Notes under the pieces: model-generated
Databases searched by the model: none
What the model saw: only the letters and a program-made list of their open reading frames with translations
What the model was told of the DNA's origin: nothing
Position numbers and translations under genes: made by a program
Shown: positions 40,301-48,489 of the stretch, piece after piece
How positions within the stretch are numbered: the stretch's first letter is position 1
How the letters are laid out: each line of letters starts with the position of its first letter
Assembly: GCA_016219545.1 (NCBI GenBank)
Contig: JACRMH010000017.1
Location: 1-64,000, forward strand
Origin: Chloroflexota bacterium
GTDB taxonomy: Bacteria; Chloroflexota; Anaerolineae; Anaerolineales; Villigracilaceae
Direction: 5' to 3'
DNA: 64,000 nucleotides

Positions 40301-42072
40301 TTCAAGTTCGCGCCATGGATACAGCTGGAAACGTCGATGTGTCTCCCGCTTCTTCTTCCTGGACCGTTGATACGGTTGCGCCAACTGTTATTTCTATCGC
40401 CCGTGCCAGATCCAACCCAACGAATTATGGCATTGTGACTTTTGCCGTCACGTTCTCTGAAGTAGTGGCTGGTGTGGATAAAACTGATTTTAGCTTGATT
40501 GGCACAGACACGATTACAACTGCATCAATTACAAGCGTGATGGGTACCGGCGCAACTCGTACGGTTGTTGTAAACACAGGTTTGGGTTCTGGCACAATCC
40601 ACTTGGATTTAATTGATGATGACAGCATTAAGGATGCAGCGTTCATCTCGTTGGGAGGGGTTGGTTTGGTGAACGGTGACTTCATATCCGGCGATACATA
40701 TACGGTTGACAGAACACCGCCGAGTGTGGTCTCGATTGTTCGTATCGATTCAGAAAATATAACTGCCTACAGTGCAAGTTACATTGTGACATTCTCAGAA
40801 GCAGTGATCGGAGTGGATAGAACCGACTTTTCATTGGAGGCTACGGGTCTTGCTGGTGCATCGTTGTACAGCATTAGTGGAACCGGCTCAACACGCACTG
40901 TAACCGTCCTTGCAGGAACTGGAACAGGTACACTCCAATTGAATCTGATCGACAACGACACGATTAAAGATTTGGCACAAAATAAACTGGGCGGAATAGG
41001 GTCTGGTGATATCACAGCAGGTGAAATATATACGGTTGACAGAACTCCACCGACAGTGGTTTCAATTGTCCGGGCTGGTGCAGACCCTGCTACCACCTCA
41101 ATCATAAAGTTCACAGTTACATTTTCTGAAAATGTGACAGGTGTGGACAAGACTGACTTCGCTTTGGACTTCACTGGTCTCGCCAGTGCTGCTATTTCAA
41201 GTGTGAGAGGAAGTGGAACGACTTATACGGTGACTGTTATCGCAGGGCTTGGTACGGGCACTCTCAGTTTGGATTTGAATGATAATGATAGCATCAGGAA
41301 TTTATTGTCTGCCCAATTGGGTGGGTTTGGTTTAGGGAATGGAAGTTTCACTTCCGGAGAAACTTATACAGTGAATAGGACGGCTCCGGCAGTGGTTTCT
41401 ATAGTACGTGCAAATGCAGAATTAACCAACGCGGCGAGTGTCAAATTTATAGTGACGTTCTCGGAACCCGTAACTGGTGTGGATGGCACTGATTTCAATC
41501 TCGTTATCACTGGTGATATTAACGAGGCCTCCATCACAAGCATTGTTGGTGGAGGTGCAAGCCGCATCATCATAGTTCGCACGGTTGCTGCCCCAACTGA
41601 CACTGGATTTGGCACACTCCATTTGGATTTGGATGATGACGATACCATCGTGGACGCCTCGTTGACTCCGCTGGGTGGAGTCGGTTTGGAAAATGGGGAT
41701 TTTATATCCAGCGCGACCTACACGGTAGACCGAATGCCGCCGACAGTAACTTCTATTCTGCGTGCTTCACCAAACCCGACTTCTGCCGCAACTGTGAGCT
41801 TTACAGTGACATTCACAGAATCTGTCACTGGTGTGGATAAAAACGACTTCAGAGTTTCTATATCCGATTCAATTGTTGGTGCATCAGTGCTTAGTGTGAC
41901 GGGCTCAAGTACAACGCGCACGGTTACTATCAAGACTGGCACGGGTACAGGGACGATTCGTTTGGATTTAATTGACAATGACACAATAAGAGACGCCAGA
42001 GGAAATCCATTGGGCGGCGCGGGACTGATTAATGGTGACTACCTAACTGGTGAGGAGTATATAAAACTCTAA
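37348..42072 (+). CDS. ExeM/NucH-like secreted nuclease with Ig-like repeats
   Basis: 1,574 residues from the ATG at 37348, chosen because GGAGGGTACC precedes it exactly as in the neighbouring giant gene. Signal peptide 1-31 (ends RQARA), lamin-tail domain (about 34-150), Ig-like Big_5 domain (about 215-330), OB-fold region (about 335-450), endonuclease/exonuclease/phosphatase domain (about 597-921), a DxTxI-type Ig module (about 923-1008) and five C-terminal about 95-residue Ig-like repeats. Catalytic residues of the EEP fold are present: IIEIEND, NVNHLKSKG, IVGDLNS and SDHDP. ExeM-like enzymes degrade extracellular DNA for nutrients or biofilm turnover. The C-terminal repeats match those of the giant protein and may hold both on the cell surface. 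Confidence 0.9.
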   Translation: MQKNVVKVLSVFAILAMLLVTVPEKTRQARAISSSVVISQVYGGGGNSGSVYKNDYIEIFNRGESPISLTGWSVQYASASGASWAKTDLSGTVQPGQYYLIQEAAGSGGTQSLPTPDATGSLAMSATNGKVALVSSATLLSGACPSGVIDLIGFGTANCFETSAVTALTNTTAAKRNSNGCAETDDNSADFTNAAATADPVPRNTSSTLNPCSGSGDTAPDISSVLPDDLALNVLVDANVTVAFSEAVGLSDAWFELSCSTSGLMTAVVSGGPTSYTINPDVDFIPGESCTLTVSANKVSDVDANDPPDAMTADFISTFTVVDVAELCAAAFTPIYDIQGSGDTAAITEGVTTQGIVISDDEGASPALGGFYLQDLTGDGNHSTSDGLFVFNGANNNVANGDIVRVTGTATEYQGETQISSVSSVVKCGTGTLAPTDISLPFASIAEQEQYEGMLVRVPQTLYVTEHYLLGRFGEVVLSGNGRLDQPTSIVSPGATALAVQSANDLNKIILDDNLNNQNPDPILFGRGGNPLSASNTLRGGDTITDLVGVMTYGWGGNSASPNAYRIRPIYALGGGIPNFVAANPRPVSAPSVGGTVKAVGMNLLNYFNTFGIGACTNGVGGPSVDCRGAGDSVEFTRQSDKTMSAILAMNADVIGIIEIENDGYGSSSAVQDLVNKLNNVAGVGTYTFIDVDARAGKVNALGSDAIKVGILYKPASVSLVGTTAVLDTTAFVNGGDLGERNRVSLLQAFESSDGERFLFNVNHLKSKGGICDTPDAGDGQGNCNIVRTNAVNELVNWFATDPTGTDDPDLLIVGDLNSYAKEDPIAAFEAAGYVNMVNYFGGEDAYSYVFDGQWGYLDYAIASPSLLAQTTGVADWHINADEPSVLDYNTDFKSVGQVGSLYSVEPFRVSDHDPVIVGLGLDSIAPETLIESYPANPSNSDAAEFTFSSSEPASNFECRLDSVSFAACTSPVNFIGLNDGVHNFQVRAMDTAGNVDVSPASSSWTVDTVAPTVISIARARSNPTNYGIVTFAVTFSEVVAGVDKTDFSLIGTDTITTASITSVMGTGATRTVVVNTGLGSGTIHLDLIDDDSIKDAAFISLGGVGLVNGDFISGDTYTVDRTPPSVVSIVRIDSENITAYSASYIVTFSEAVIGVDRTDFSLEATGLAGASLYSISGTGSTRTVTVLAGTGTGTLQLNLIDNDTIKDLAQNKLGGIGSGDITAGEIYTVDRTPPTVVSIVRAGADPATTSIIKFTVTFSENVTGVDKTDFALDFTGLASAAISSVRGSGTTYTVTVIAGLGTGTLSLDLNDNDSIRNLLSAQLGGFGLGNGSFTSGETYTVNRTAPAVVSIVRANAELTNAASVKFIVTFSEPVTGVDGTDFNLVITGDINEASITSIVGGGASRIIIVRTVAAPTDTGFGTLHLDLDDDDTIVDASLTPLGGVGLENGDFISSATYTVDRMPPTVTSILRASPNPTSAATVSFTVTFTESVTGVDKNDFRVSISDSIVGASVLSVTGSSTTRTVTIKTGTGTGTIRLDLIDNDTIRDARGNPLGGAGLINGDYLTGEEYIKL

Positions 42073-42113
42073 TCATAGACACACCTCATCTTCTCATTCT
42101 AGCGCGCAGTTAC

Positions 42114-42153
42114 AAAAAAGCATCTGAGTCTTCGAAGACTCAGATGCTTTTTT
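42114..42153. terminator. Strong bidirectional terminator
   Basis: A6 - GCATCTGAGTCTTCGAAGACTCAGATGC - T6: a perfect 14-bp-per-arm palindrome flanked by A and T runs. It serves the nuclease gene (plus) and the convergent pabBC gene (minus). Confidence 0.92.
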
Positions 42154-42180
42154 GTTTCAAATGTTTTACCAGTTCGGAAT

Positions 42181-43944
42181 TCATGAAACCACCTCAACCA
42201 CTACCCATTTGCGGACTGAATTAATGAGAAACACCTTTTGACACTTTTCCAATTCTTCAACCTTGATGACCTTTTCTTTGATCCCCCCCGCTTCAAGTAA
42301 GGATGCGCGGAATGTGCCGTTCAACAATCCGCATGAGATGGGTGGCGTAAATAGTTCGCCGTCCATTTTAACAACTAAATTTCCAATTGTGAATTCGGTC
42401 AACTCATTTTTTTCGTTGTAGAGTAATACATCACTATAAGTTTGTGGGACGATTAAGGCATTGTCGTACACTTCACGTTCCGTTGTTTTATGATACAGAA
42501 AAACGTCACTGGATTTCACGGGGTGTTTGGCCAAACAGACTTTAAAAGTTTTTTTCTCAGCCTGAAAATCCCTTGCTTCACTCCTTAGTTCGCCGAACCG
42601 GTTCAATAAGATCCTGACTCTTTGTGGAAAAGTGAAGGAAGCGGCAAGTTCATCAAGATATGTCTCCATAGCGTCTTTTGTAAAATCAAAGCCGAAATAT
42701 TCAGCAGAGTCTCGGATTCTTGCGAGATGTTTATCGCGTAGAAAATATCCATCCTGCGGAGACCATAGCAAGGTTTCCACCAACGAAAATTCACGCGGAC
42801 TTTCTGTCAGCACGCGGGCTTTGAGCAGGGCTTCGCTGTATTCGTCGGTGCTGGTTGAATCCCAGACAATACCACCGCCGACTCCATACTCGGCTTGATG
42901 CGTTTGCCTGTCAATCAATGCAGTGCGGATAGCCACGCTGAACTGCGCCTTGCGATCTGGAGAAATATAGCCGATGCTTCCTGTGTATAACTTGCGCGGC
43001 GTCGCCTCCAATTCTGCGATGATATTCATGGTGCTGACCTTTGGTGCTCCTGTAATGGATGCGCAGGGGAAGAGTGCGGAAAAGATTTCATCCAACGGTG
43101 CATCTGTGTTCGCTTCCACCGTGGATATCATTTGGAGCAGGGTCGGATATTTTTCGACCACGAATAACTCGGGCACATGCACGCTTCCAATCCTAGCGAT
43201 CCTTCCCAGGTCATTGCGGATCATGTCCACGATCATGACGTTCTCGGCGCGGTTCTTGATCGAATTATGCAGCCAGTCAGCCAATTCCTTGTCTTCCTCT
43301 GTTGTAAGTCCGCGCTTGACCGTGCCCTTCATGGGACGGCTGTAAATCTTGTTCCCATCCAATTTAAAGAACAATTCAGGTGAAGCAGAGCAGATCACGT
43401 GCCGGCCTGTGTCTATGTAAGACGCATATTTATTTTGAGACTGTGCAAGGTGGAGAAAGAAATTCCATTCATCACCGTTGAAATCAGAATTCAAGCGCAG
43501 GGTGTAATTGACCTGATATGTTTTCCCCTGCGCAATGTAGTCCTTTACTTTATCTATCGCGGCGTTATAACTTTCGCGTGTGACCGAACTCTGGAAATTT
43601 AGATTGTTAGTAGGATTTCTAAAACCTTTAAAGACTTCGGAGGTCTTAAGTTTGACCGGCTCTGAGTACAGCCCAAACCATACTAGCGGAAAATCACCCG
43701 AGGTTAACACATGCAGAGCGTTATCGAATGCCGGGGCGGCTTCATAACTGACAAACCCCGCCGCGTGCCAGTTATTTGAATTGACAAGCTTTTCAACTTC
43801 CCGCAGTGCGCCATGGACATCATCAATGCTTGTTGCGTTTATAATGCAGTGCGGTTGAAAAAAATACAACCAGTCATTGCCGTTTTTCAATAGGACTTCA
43901 TCTCTTCCGATCAAGGTCGCCTCGTATGAAAAAATTCCTTTCAA
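42181..43944 (-). CDS. pabB: Aminodeoxychorismate synthase I / 4-amino-4-deoxychorismate lyase fusion
   Basis: 587 residues joining PabB and PabC, which make 4-aminobenzoate for folate from chorismate. The chorismate-binding domain (about 110-365) has SPELFFKLDG, SRPMKGTVKRG and SITGAPKVSTM. The C-terminal class IV aminotransferase-fold domain (about 380-587) has the PLP lysine region YHKTTEREVYDN and the FRASLLEAG end. The start is uncertain: the first start-like codon in frame is a TTG at 43944 that overlaps the divergent VanZ gene by 19 bp, with no Shine-Dalgarno. No in-frame ATG occurs early. The glutamine amidotransferase partner PabA is not in the window. Confidence 0.9.
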   Translation of the reverse strand: MKGIFSYEATLIGRDEVLLKNGNDWLYFFQPHCIINATSIDDVHGALREVEKLVNSNNWHAAGFVSYEAAPAFDNALHVLTSGDFPLVWFGLYSEPVKLKTSEVFKGFRNPTNNLNFQSSVTRESYNAAIDKVKDYIAQGKTYQVNYTLRLNSDFNGDEWNFFLHLAQSQNKYASYIDTGRHVICSASPELFFKLDGNKIYSRPMKGTVKRGLTTEEDKELADWLHNSIKNRAENVMIVDMIRNDLGRIARIGSVHVPELFVVEKYPTLLQMISTVEANTDAPLDEIFSALFPCASITGAPKVSTMNIIAELEATPRKLYTGSIGYISPDRKAQFSVAIRTALIDRQTHQAEYGVGGGIVWDSTSTDEYSEALLKARVLTESPREFSLVETLLWSPQDGYFLRDKHLARIRDSAEYFGFDFTKDAMETYLDELAASFTFPQRVRILLNRFGELRSEARDFQAEKKTFKVCLAKHPVKSSDVFLYHKTTEREVYDNALIVPQTYSDVLLYNEKNELTEFTIGNLVVKMDGELFTPPISCGLLNGTFRASLLEAGGIKEKVIKVEELEKCQKVFLINSVRKWVVVEVVS

Positions 43945-44315
43945 TTGTACCGCGTTGGTTGCCCGCCCTTTTTATTATGGCCGTCATCTTCGCATTCTCG
44001 TCACAACCCAGTGATAACCTCCCCAGTTTTCGGGATTGGGATTATTTTGTCAAAAAAACAGGCCATGCCTTTGAGTATGGATTGCTGGCATTATCTTATT
44101 TTCATTTTTTTAAATATGACCCGAAGCGATACTGGCTTTCCTGGTTCCTGGCGGTGACCTATGCCATGACAGACGAATTCCACCAGGTCTTTACTGCGGG
44201 GCGTCATGCGTCATTTGTTGATGTGCTGATATTTGATAACCTTGGCGCATTCGTCGCGCTTCTTATTTATTTCCTGATTTCGAGAAAACAAACTCAGGAA
44301 ATAAAAAGAGTGTAA
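43926..44315 (+). CDS. VanZ-like membrane protein
   Basis: 129 residues with about four hydrophobic segments. The VanZ pattern is clear: FSSQPSDNLP after the first helix, KKTGHAFEYGLLAL, and the conserved TDEFHQVFTAGRHASFVDVL block. VanZ-family proteins are linked to glycopeptide tolerance in enterococci, but most homologues, including this type, have no proven role. It overlaps the 5' end of the divergent pabBC frame, and its stop codon lies inside a terminator hairpin. Confidence 0.85.
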   Translation: MKKFLSIVPRWLPALFIMAVIFAFSSQPSDNLPSFRDWDYFVKKTGHAFEYGLLALSYFHFFKYDPKRYWLSWFLAVTYAMTDEFHQVFTAGRHASFVDVLIFDNLGAFVALLIYFLISRKQTQEIKRV

Positions 44316-44336
44316 CCATGATCGTTACACTCTTTT
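44304..44336. terminator. Hairpin overlapping the VanZ stop codon
   Basis: AAAAGAGTGTAAC and GTTACACTCTTTT are perfect 13-bp complements with loop CATGATC. The TAA stop of the VanZ gene is within the left arm. It separates it from the convergent scpA gene. Confidence 0.82.
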
Positions 44337-44363
44337 CTCGTTTTGCTGATTGAATTTATATCC

Positions 44364-45137
44364 TTACTCGAATTCAATTTCGATCTCTTCGTCTTCCTTC
44401 CATTCGTCCATTTTCTCGAATTCAATATCGCCGAATAATTCGGTTTGAACTGCCGAGATGCGGTAGCGTTTAATTAATTCCAGCATCGCCAGGAACGTCA
44501 CAACAATCTCAATTCGTGTGGACTTGTCTGTAATTAACCCGCTGAAGGTCATCCTGCGGATATTCTTCATGACCTTTGAGATGTATTCGATCTTTTCACG
44601 GATCGTTATGCGCGGCGCGGAGATGACAGTTCCCAGCGCTTCTTTCTTCTTTCCTTTTTCGAATGCTGATTCTGCGGCAGCAAGTAACCCTTCCAAGGTG
44701 AGATTCGAAAGATCGAGTTTTGCTTCCACTTTCGGCGGCGGAGCGACGCGCAAATATGTCCGTAAATTATTTTCCTGCCGCTCCATCATCCAGCCCGCGA
44801 TTTCTTTGTAGCGCTTGTATAAGATCAATAACTCAACCAATTCAACGCCCGGGTCTTCTTCGCCGGGCTCGCGTTCGATGGGGCGCGGCAGTAATGCTTC
44901 TGATTTGATCTGCACCAGCTTTGCCGCTATCACAAGGAACGATGAAATTTCATCGGGCTTCATTTGTTCAAGCCCGTGTAAATATGACAAATATTGATCG
45001 GTCACTGTGGCAAGCGAAATGGTTGTGATGTCTAATTCTGAGCGTTCGATCAGGCTGAGCAAGAGGTCAAGAGGTCCTTCGTATACCGCAGTCTGAACCT
45101 TGTAGCCGGTGATTTGATGTCCAAGCAGGTTTTCCAT
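44364..45137 (-). CDS. scpA: Segregation and condensation protein A
   Basis: 257 residues from ATG 45137 (MENLLGHQ). ScpA is the kleisin subunit of the bacterial SMC condensin. The N-terminal block [19 protein letters not shown] and TDQYLSYL is diagnostic. The C-terminal winged-helix part (about 175-250) has the [16 protein letters not shown] segment. An upstream in-frame ATG at 45173 would overlap moaC and bypass the promoter. A TATAAT box ends 9 nt before the chosen ATG and there is no Shine-Dalgarno, so the mRNA should be leaderless or nearly so. The ScpB partner is not in the window. Confidence 0.92.
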   Translation of the reverse strand: MENLLGHQITGYKVQTAVYEGPLDLLLSLIERSELDITTISLATVTDQYLSYLHGLEQMKPDEISSFLVIAAKLVQIKSEALLPRPIEREPGEEDPGVELVELLILYKRYKEIAGWMMERQENNLRTYLRVAPPPKVEAKLDLSNLTLEGLLAAAESAFEKGKKKEALGTVISAPRITIREKIEYISKVMKNIRRMTFSGLITDKSTRIEIVVTFLAMLELIKRYRISAVQTELFGDIEFEKMDEWKEDEEIEIEFE

Positions 45138-45146
45138 AGCGCGCGA

Positions 45147-45164
45147 ATTATACCAGTGTATAAT
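45147..45164. promoter_or_regulatory. Paired divergent -10 boxes for scpA and moaC
   Basis: ATTATA at 45147-45152 is a TATAAT box for scpA (minus), 9 nt before its ATG. TATAAT at 45159-45164 is the box for moaC (plus), 7 nt before its ATG. The two genes are only 34 bp apart, so the two promoters must share this DNA. Neither has a clear -35 box. Confidence 0.65.
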
Positions 45165-45171
45165 CCTGACC

Positions 45172-45648
45172 ATGTCAAAACTTACTCATCTCGATGAACA
45201 GGGACGCGCGCACATGGTGGATGTTGGCGCAAAGCCTGATACCGAAAGAGTCGCTGTTGCGCGCGCCGAAGTTCACATGAAAAAGGAAACCTTTGACCTG
45301 ATCCGCGCGGGACAAATCAAGAAAGGTGATGTCTTGACCGTGGCACAGATCGCCGGCATCACCGCATCAAAGCGGACCTCGGAGCTGATCCCGTTATGTC
45401 ATCCGCTCTTCCTTTCGAAAGTGGATGTAGACCTCGTGCTCGATGAATCCATTCCCGGTGTTGTCATCACCGCCACGGCCAAAACGACTGGCAAAACTGG
45501 TGTGGAAATGGAAGCATTGACCGCCGTCTCCGTCGCCGCGTTGACTGTCTACGATATGGCTAAAGCCGCCGAAAAGACCATGCGGATTCAAAATATTCGA
45601 TTGGTTGAAAAACACGGCGGACGATCCGGCGACATAGTAAACGAATGA
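45172..45648 (+). CDS. moaC: Cyclic pyranopterin monophosphate synthase MoaC
   Basis: 158 residues, full length. MoaC makes cyclic pyranopterin monophosphate, the first stable molybdopterin precursor. Motifs visible are [14 protein letters not shown], the LIPLCHPL substrate-binding segment, [20 protein letters not shown] and the terminal EKHGGRSGD. The -10 box lies 7 nt before the ATG and there is no ribosome binding site, so the mRNA is probably leaderless. It is followed by moaD and moaE, completing a small molybdopterin cluster. Confidence 0.95.
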   Translation: MSKLTHLDEQGRAHMVDVGAKPDTERVAVARAEVHMKKETFDLIRAGQIKKGDVLTVAQIAGITASKRTSELIPLCHPLFLSKVDVDLVLDESIPGVVITATAKTTGKTGVEMEALTAVSVAALTVYDMAKAAEKTMRIQNIRLVEKHGGRSGDIVNE

Positions 45649-45686
45649 TTAGTTTTGAAGGCCATGAAATAAAACGCCAATAAAGA

Positions 45687-45734
45687 ACCTTCAACTTTCA
45701 ACCTGCAACCTTAAACCTTCAACACTTAACTTTA
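45687..45734 (+). repeat. Degenerate ACCTTCAAC-type tandem words
   Basis: Between moaC and moaD the words ACCTTCAAC, TTTCAACCTGCAACC, TTAAACCTTCAAC follow each other as imperfect direct repeats. The same words (ACCTTCAACTTTAAACCTTCC) recur at the 5' end of moaE. Confidence 0.65.
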
Positions 45735-45749
45735 GACAAAGGAATTTGA

Positions 45750-45998
45750 ATGAACCACATAAAACTTTTATTCTTTGCCACCATCCGCGATCGTGCCGGG
45801 ACAAAAGCTCTCGACCTTGATATTCCCGCCGACCTCACTATTCAGGGCTTGAAGGATAAGCTTTCAACAGATTATCCTAACTTGAAGGAATCCATGCACT
45901 CGGTATTAATTACAATCAACCGCGAATATGCTTTTGATGAAGCCGTTGTTCCGCTGAATGCCGAAATCGCCCTGTTCCCGCCAGTTTCTGGAGGGTGA
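45750..45998 (+). CDS. moaD: Molybdopterin synthase sulfur carrier subunit MoaD
   Basis: 82 residues with the ubiquitin-like beta-grasp fold. The C-terminus PPVSGG ends in the Gly-Gly that is adenylated and thiocarboxylated, then donates sulfur to the pterin. The N-terminus IKLLFFATIRDRAG is typical. AAGGAA lies 5 nt before the ATG. The stop codon is 8 bp before the preferred moaE start. Confidence 0.93.
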   Translation: MNHIKLLFFATIRDRAGTKALDLDIPADLTIQGLKDKLSTDYPNLKESMHSVLITINREYAFDEAVVPLNAEIALFPPVSGG

Positions 45999-46006
45999 CG
46001 TTAAAC

Positions 46007-46480
46007 ATGGGACCTTCAACTTTAAACCTTCCAACGATCTTCTCCATCACCGAATCAGAAATTGACCTGGATGATCTTCTCGCGCAGATCACTCTCAAAT
46101 CAACAGGCGCGGCGGCCATCTTTACCGGTATGGTGCGCGGGGTGACTACTCGCGACAACCCTCATGAAACCGAATACCTTGAGTATGAGGCCTATGTCCC
46201 GATGGCTGAGGCAAAGATGAAGCAGGTCGCAGATGAGATCCGTGAGCGTTGGCCTGTCATCGAAGGGATCGCCCTTGTCCAGCGCGTTGGCAGGCTGTAT
46301 CCCAAAACACCGACTGTTTTGATCGCCTGTACTGCCGCACATCGTGACACAGGCGTGTTCGATGCTGCGCGTTACGGCATTGACCGCTTGAAGGAAATTG
46401 TCCCTGTTTGGAAGAAGGAAGTCGGTCCCAATGGCGAAGAGTGGGTCGAAGGCGAGTACATCCCCAAGCCCGGAGAATAA
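46007..46480 (+). CDS. moaE: Molybdopterin synthase catalytic subunit MoaE
   Basis: 157 residues from ATG 46007 (a GTG at 45995 overlapping the moaD stop is the alternative). MoaE with MoaD converts cPMP to molybdopterin. Conserved segments are GAAAIFTGMVRG, LEYEAYVPMAE, VQRVGRLYP and AAHRDTGVFDAARYGIDRLK followed by the catalytic PVWKKE. The first residues (GPSTLNLPT) are encoded by the same repeat words seen upstream of moaD, so the true N-terminus has probably been altered by a repeat insertion. Confidence 0.93.
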   Translation: MGPSTLNLPTIFSITESEIDLDDLLAQITLKSTGAAAIFTGMVRGVTTRDNPHETEYLEYEAYVPMAEAKMKQVADEIRERWPVIEGIALVQRVGRLYPKTPTVLIACTAAHRDTGVFDAARYGIDRLKEIVPVWKKEVGPNGEEWVEGEYIPKPGE

Positions 46481-46481
46481 A

Positions 46482-47033
46482 ATGCTGTTACAGACACAGC
46501 GCTTGATCTTGCGTAATTTCAAGGATTGCGACCTTGATATATTTGTGTCCTATCGAAACGATCCCGAGGTGGCAAAATATCAGGGCTGGGGACTTCCGTA
46601 CCCGCGCGAGAAGGGCGAGAAATTCATAACCTCGATGAAGGATAAGTTTGCGCTGAAACAGGCTGATTGGATCCAATATGCCATCGCATTAAAAGATACC
46701 GATGAGTTGATCGGAGACCTTGGCTGTTATGTTCGAAAAGATGATGCGCGTCAGGCGAAGATCGGATACACAATAGCATCAAAACACTGGCGCAAAGGAT
46801 ACGCCACCGAAGTCATTCCTTTCATTTTAGAATATCTTTTTGAAGACATGGATATGCACCGCGTTGCCGCAGATTGTGATTCTGAAAATGTCGCCTCTTA
46901 TCGGACTTTGGAGAAGCTCGGCTTCCGACGGGAAGCGTATTTTGTCGAGAGTTTTCTGGTCAATGGCGTGTATACCAGCGAATATCATTATGGGATGTTA
47001 CAGCGCGAATGGCGAGAAAAAAATCAAAGGTAG
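46482..47033 (+). CDS. GNAT N-acetyltransferase, RimJ/RimL type
   Basis: 183 residues from ATG 46482, preceded by GGAGAATAAA; a longer in-frame reading from 46398 lies inside moaE and is rejected. The protein starts LQTQRLILRNF, the typical beta1 strand of RimJ/RimL-like acetyltransferases, and has the acetyl-CoA loop region IASKHWRKGYATEVIPFIL and the DCDSENVASYRTLEKLGFRRE ending. It could acetylate a ribosomal protein N-terminus or a small molecule; no substrate can be assigned. It starts 1 bp after moaE and so is probably co-transcribed. Confidence 0.9.
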   Translation: MLLQTQRLILRNFKDCDLDIFVSYRNDPEVAKYQGWGLPYPREKGEKFITSMKDKFALKQADWIQYAIALKDTDELIGDLGCYVRKDDARQAKIGYTIASKHWRKGYATEVIPFILEYLFEDMDMHRVAADCDSENVASYRTLEKLGFRREAYFVESFLVNGVYTSEYHYGMLQREWREKNQR

Positions 47034-47156
47034 GAGCGTGATCGGGTTGTACGAGCAAGCCTGGGCGGAGTAGGAAGCGGAAAATATTTGAGCGTCACGC
47101 TTTTTATTCAACGGGGTTTTATGTGAAGTCATATCCATATATATATTGGAGGAGAA

Positions 47157-48401
47157 ATGCAGGAACGAATAGTTATTACAGGCATGGGGACAGTCAACCC
47201 GCTTGGCTTGAATGTAAAAGAGACGTGGACTAATTTGATCGCGGGAGTATCCGGTGTCGGGAAGATCGCACAGTTTGATTCACATGCAGCGGCCTTGCAG
47301 GTGCATATCGCCGCAGAAGTTAAAGGATTCAAACCTGAAAATTTTATGGATGCAAAAGAGGCGCGAAGGCGTGACCGCTTTGAACAGTTTGCAGTTGCGG
47401 CTGCGCGCGAGGCGTTGACGCAATCCGGCTTGCAGGTTACGGAAGCCAATGCGGGGCGCATCGGTGTGATCCTTTCTTCCGGGATCGGAGGGTTGAATTC
47501 TTTGCAGGATGCCATCATAACGAATCACACCGAAGGTCCGCGCAGGGTGAGTCCGTTCTTAATTCCCATGTTGATGGCCAATGGTGGCGCGGGCATGACA
47601 GCCATTGAATTCGGAATTAAGGGACCAAGTTTTTCTGTAGCATCCGCCTGTGCTTCCGGCTCGGATGGAATCGGCACTGCGCTGATGATGCTCCATACGG
47701 GCATGATAGACGCCGCACTTGCTGGCGCATCCGAGTCAACCATCACGTCCACCGGCGTGGCGGCCTTTGACCGCGTGGGCGCCATGTCGCGCCGCAACGA
47801 TGATTATTCCATGACGCCCCAGCCTTTTGATAAGAATCGCGATGGTTTGGTAATGGGCGAGGGCGCGGCTGTGATGGTGCTGGAACGTGAATCAAGCGCA
47901 AAGGCTCGTGGCGCGGTCATCTTTGCTGAAATGGCCGGCTACGGTTCAACGGCAGATGCCTATCATGTCACCGCTCCGCATGAAAAAGGCGAAGGCGGGG
48001 CCGCCGCCATCCGCATGGCGCTTTCTTCTGCAAAGGCAAATATGGACGAGGTTGGTTACATCAATGCCCATGGCACAGGCACCATGTTGAACGACCAATC
48101 CGAAACGCGTGCCATAAAAGCCGCATTCGGCGAACTCTCTTACAAAATTCCCGTGTCATCCACCAAGTCCATGACCGGTCACATGATGGGCGCGACAGGC
48201 GCATTGGAAGCCATCTTCTGCGCACAGGCTTTGCGGGAAGGCATTCTCCCTCCCACGATCCATTACCAAACCCCCGACCCGGAGTGCGACCTCGATTACA
48301 TTCCGAACAAGGCGCGCGAAGTAAAAACATCGCTTGTCATTAGCAATGCCTTCGGTTTTGGTGGACATAATGCGGTGCTGGCTCTTAGAAAATACCTGTA
48401 A
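47157..48401 (+). CDS. fabF: Beta-ketoacyl-ACP synthase II
   Basis: 414 residues with the KAS II thiolase fold. The catalytic triad is C165 (SVASACASGSDG), H305 (NAHGTGT) and H342 (KSMTGHMMGA). It condenses malonyl-ACP with acyl-ACP in fatty-acid elongation. GGAGGAG lies directly before the ATG. No other fab genes are in the window; the nearest downstream gene is ribosomal protein L19 with its own promoter. Confidence 0.95.
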   Translation: MQERIVITGMGTVNPLGLNVKETWTNLIAGVSGVGKIAQFDSHAAALQVHIAAEVKGFKPENFMDAKEARRRDRFEQFAVAAAREALTQSGLQVTEANAGRIGVILSSGIGGLNSLQDAIITNHTEGPRRVSPFLIPMLMANGGAGMTAIEFGIKGPSFSVASACASGSDGIGTALMMLHTGMIDAALAGASESTITSTGVAAFDRVGAMSRRNDDYSMTPQPFDKNRDGLVMGEGAAVMVLERESSAKARGAVIFAEMAGYGSTADAYHVTAPHEKGEGGAAAIRMALSSAKANMDEVGYINAHGTGTMLNDQSETRAIKAAFGELSYKIPVSSTKSMTGHMMGATGALEAIFCAQALREGILPPTIHYQTPDPECDLDYIPNKAREVKTSLVISNAFGFGGHNAVLALRKYL

Positions 48402-48409
48402 AAACGGTC

Positions 48410-48438
48410 TTGTATTATCAGAAAATGCGTGCTATACT
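48410..48438 (+). promoter_or_regulatory. Extended -10 promoter of rplS
   Basis: TTGTAT (48410-48415), 17-bp spacer, TATACT (48433-48438) preceded by TGC, an extended -10 motif. Leader about 45 nt with AAGGAAG before the ATG. Confidence 0.75.
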
Positions 48439-48489
48439 CTGCCGTCGCGTTTCAGGATACCAACATTAAAAGCAAGGAAGAGCAAAAAA

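Noticed and set aside
46398..46481. N-terminal extension of the RimJ/RimL-like acetyltransferase into moaE
   Set aside because: The extra 28 residues are in moaE coding DNA and the ATG at 46482 has its own GGAG and matches the family start.
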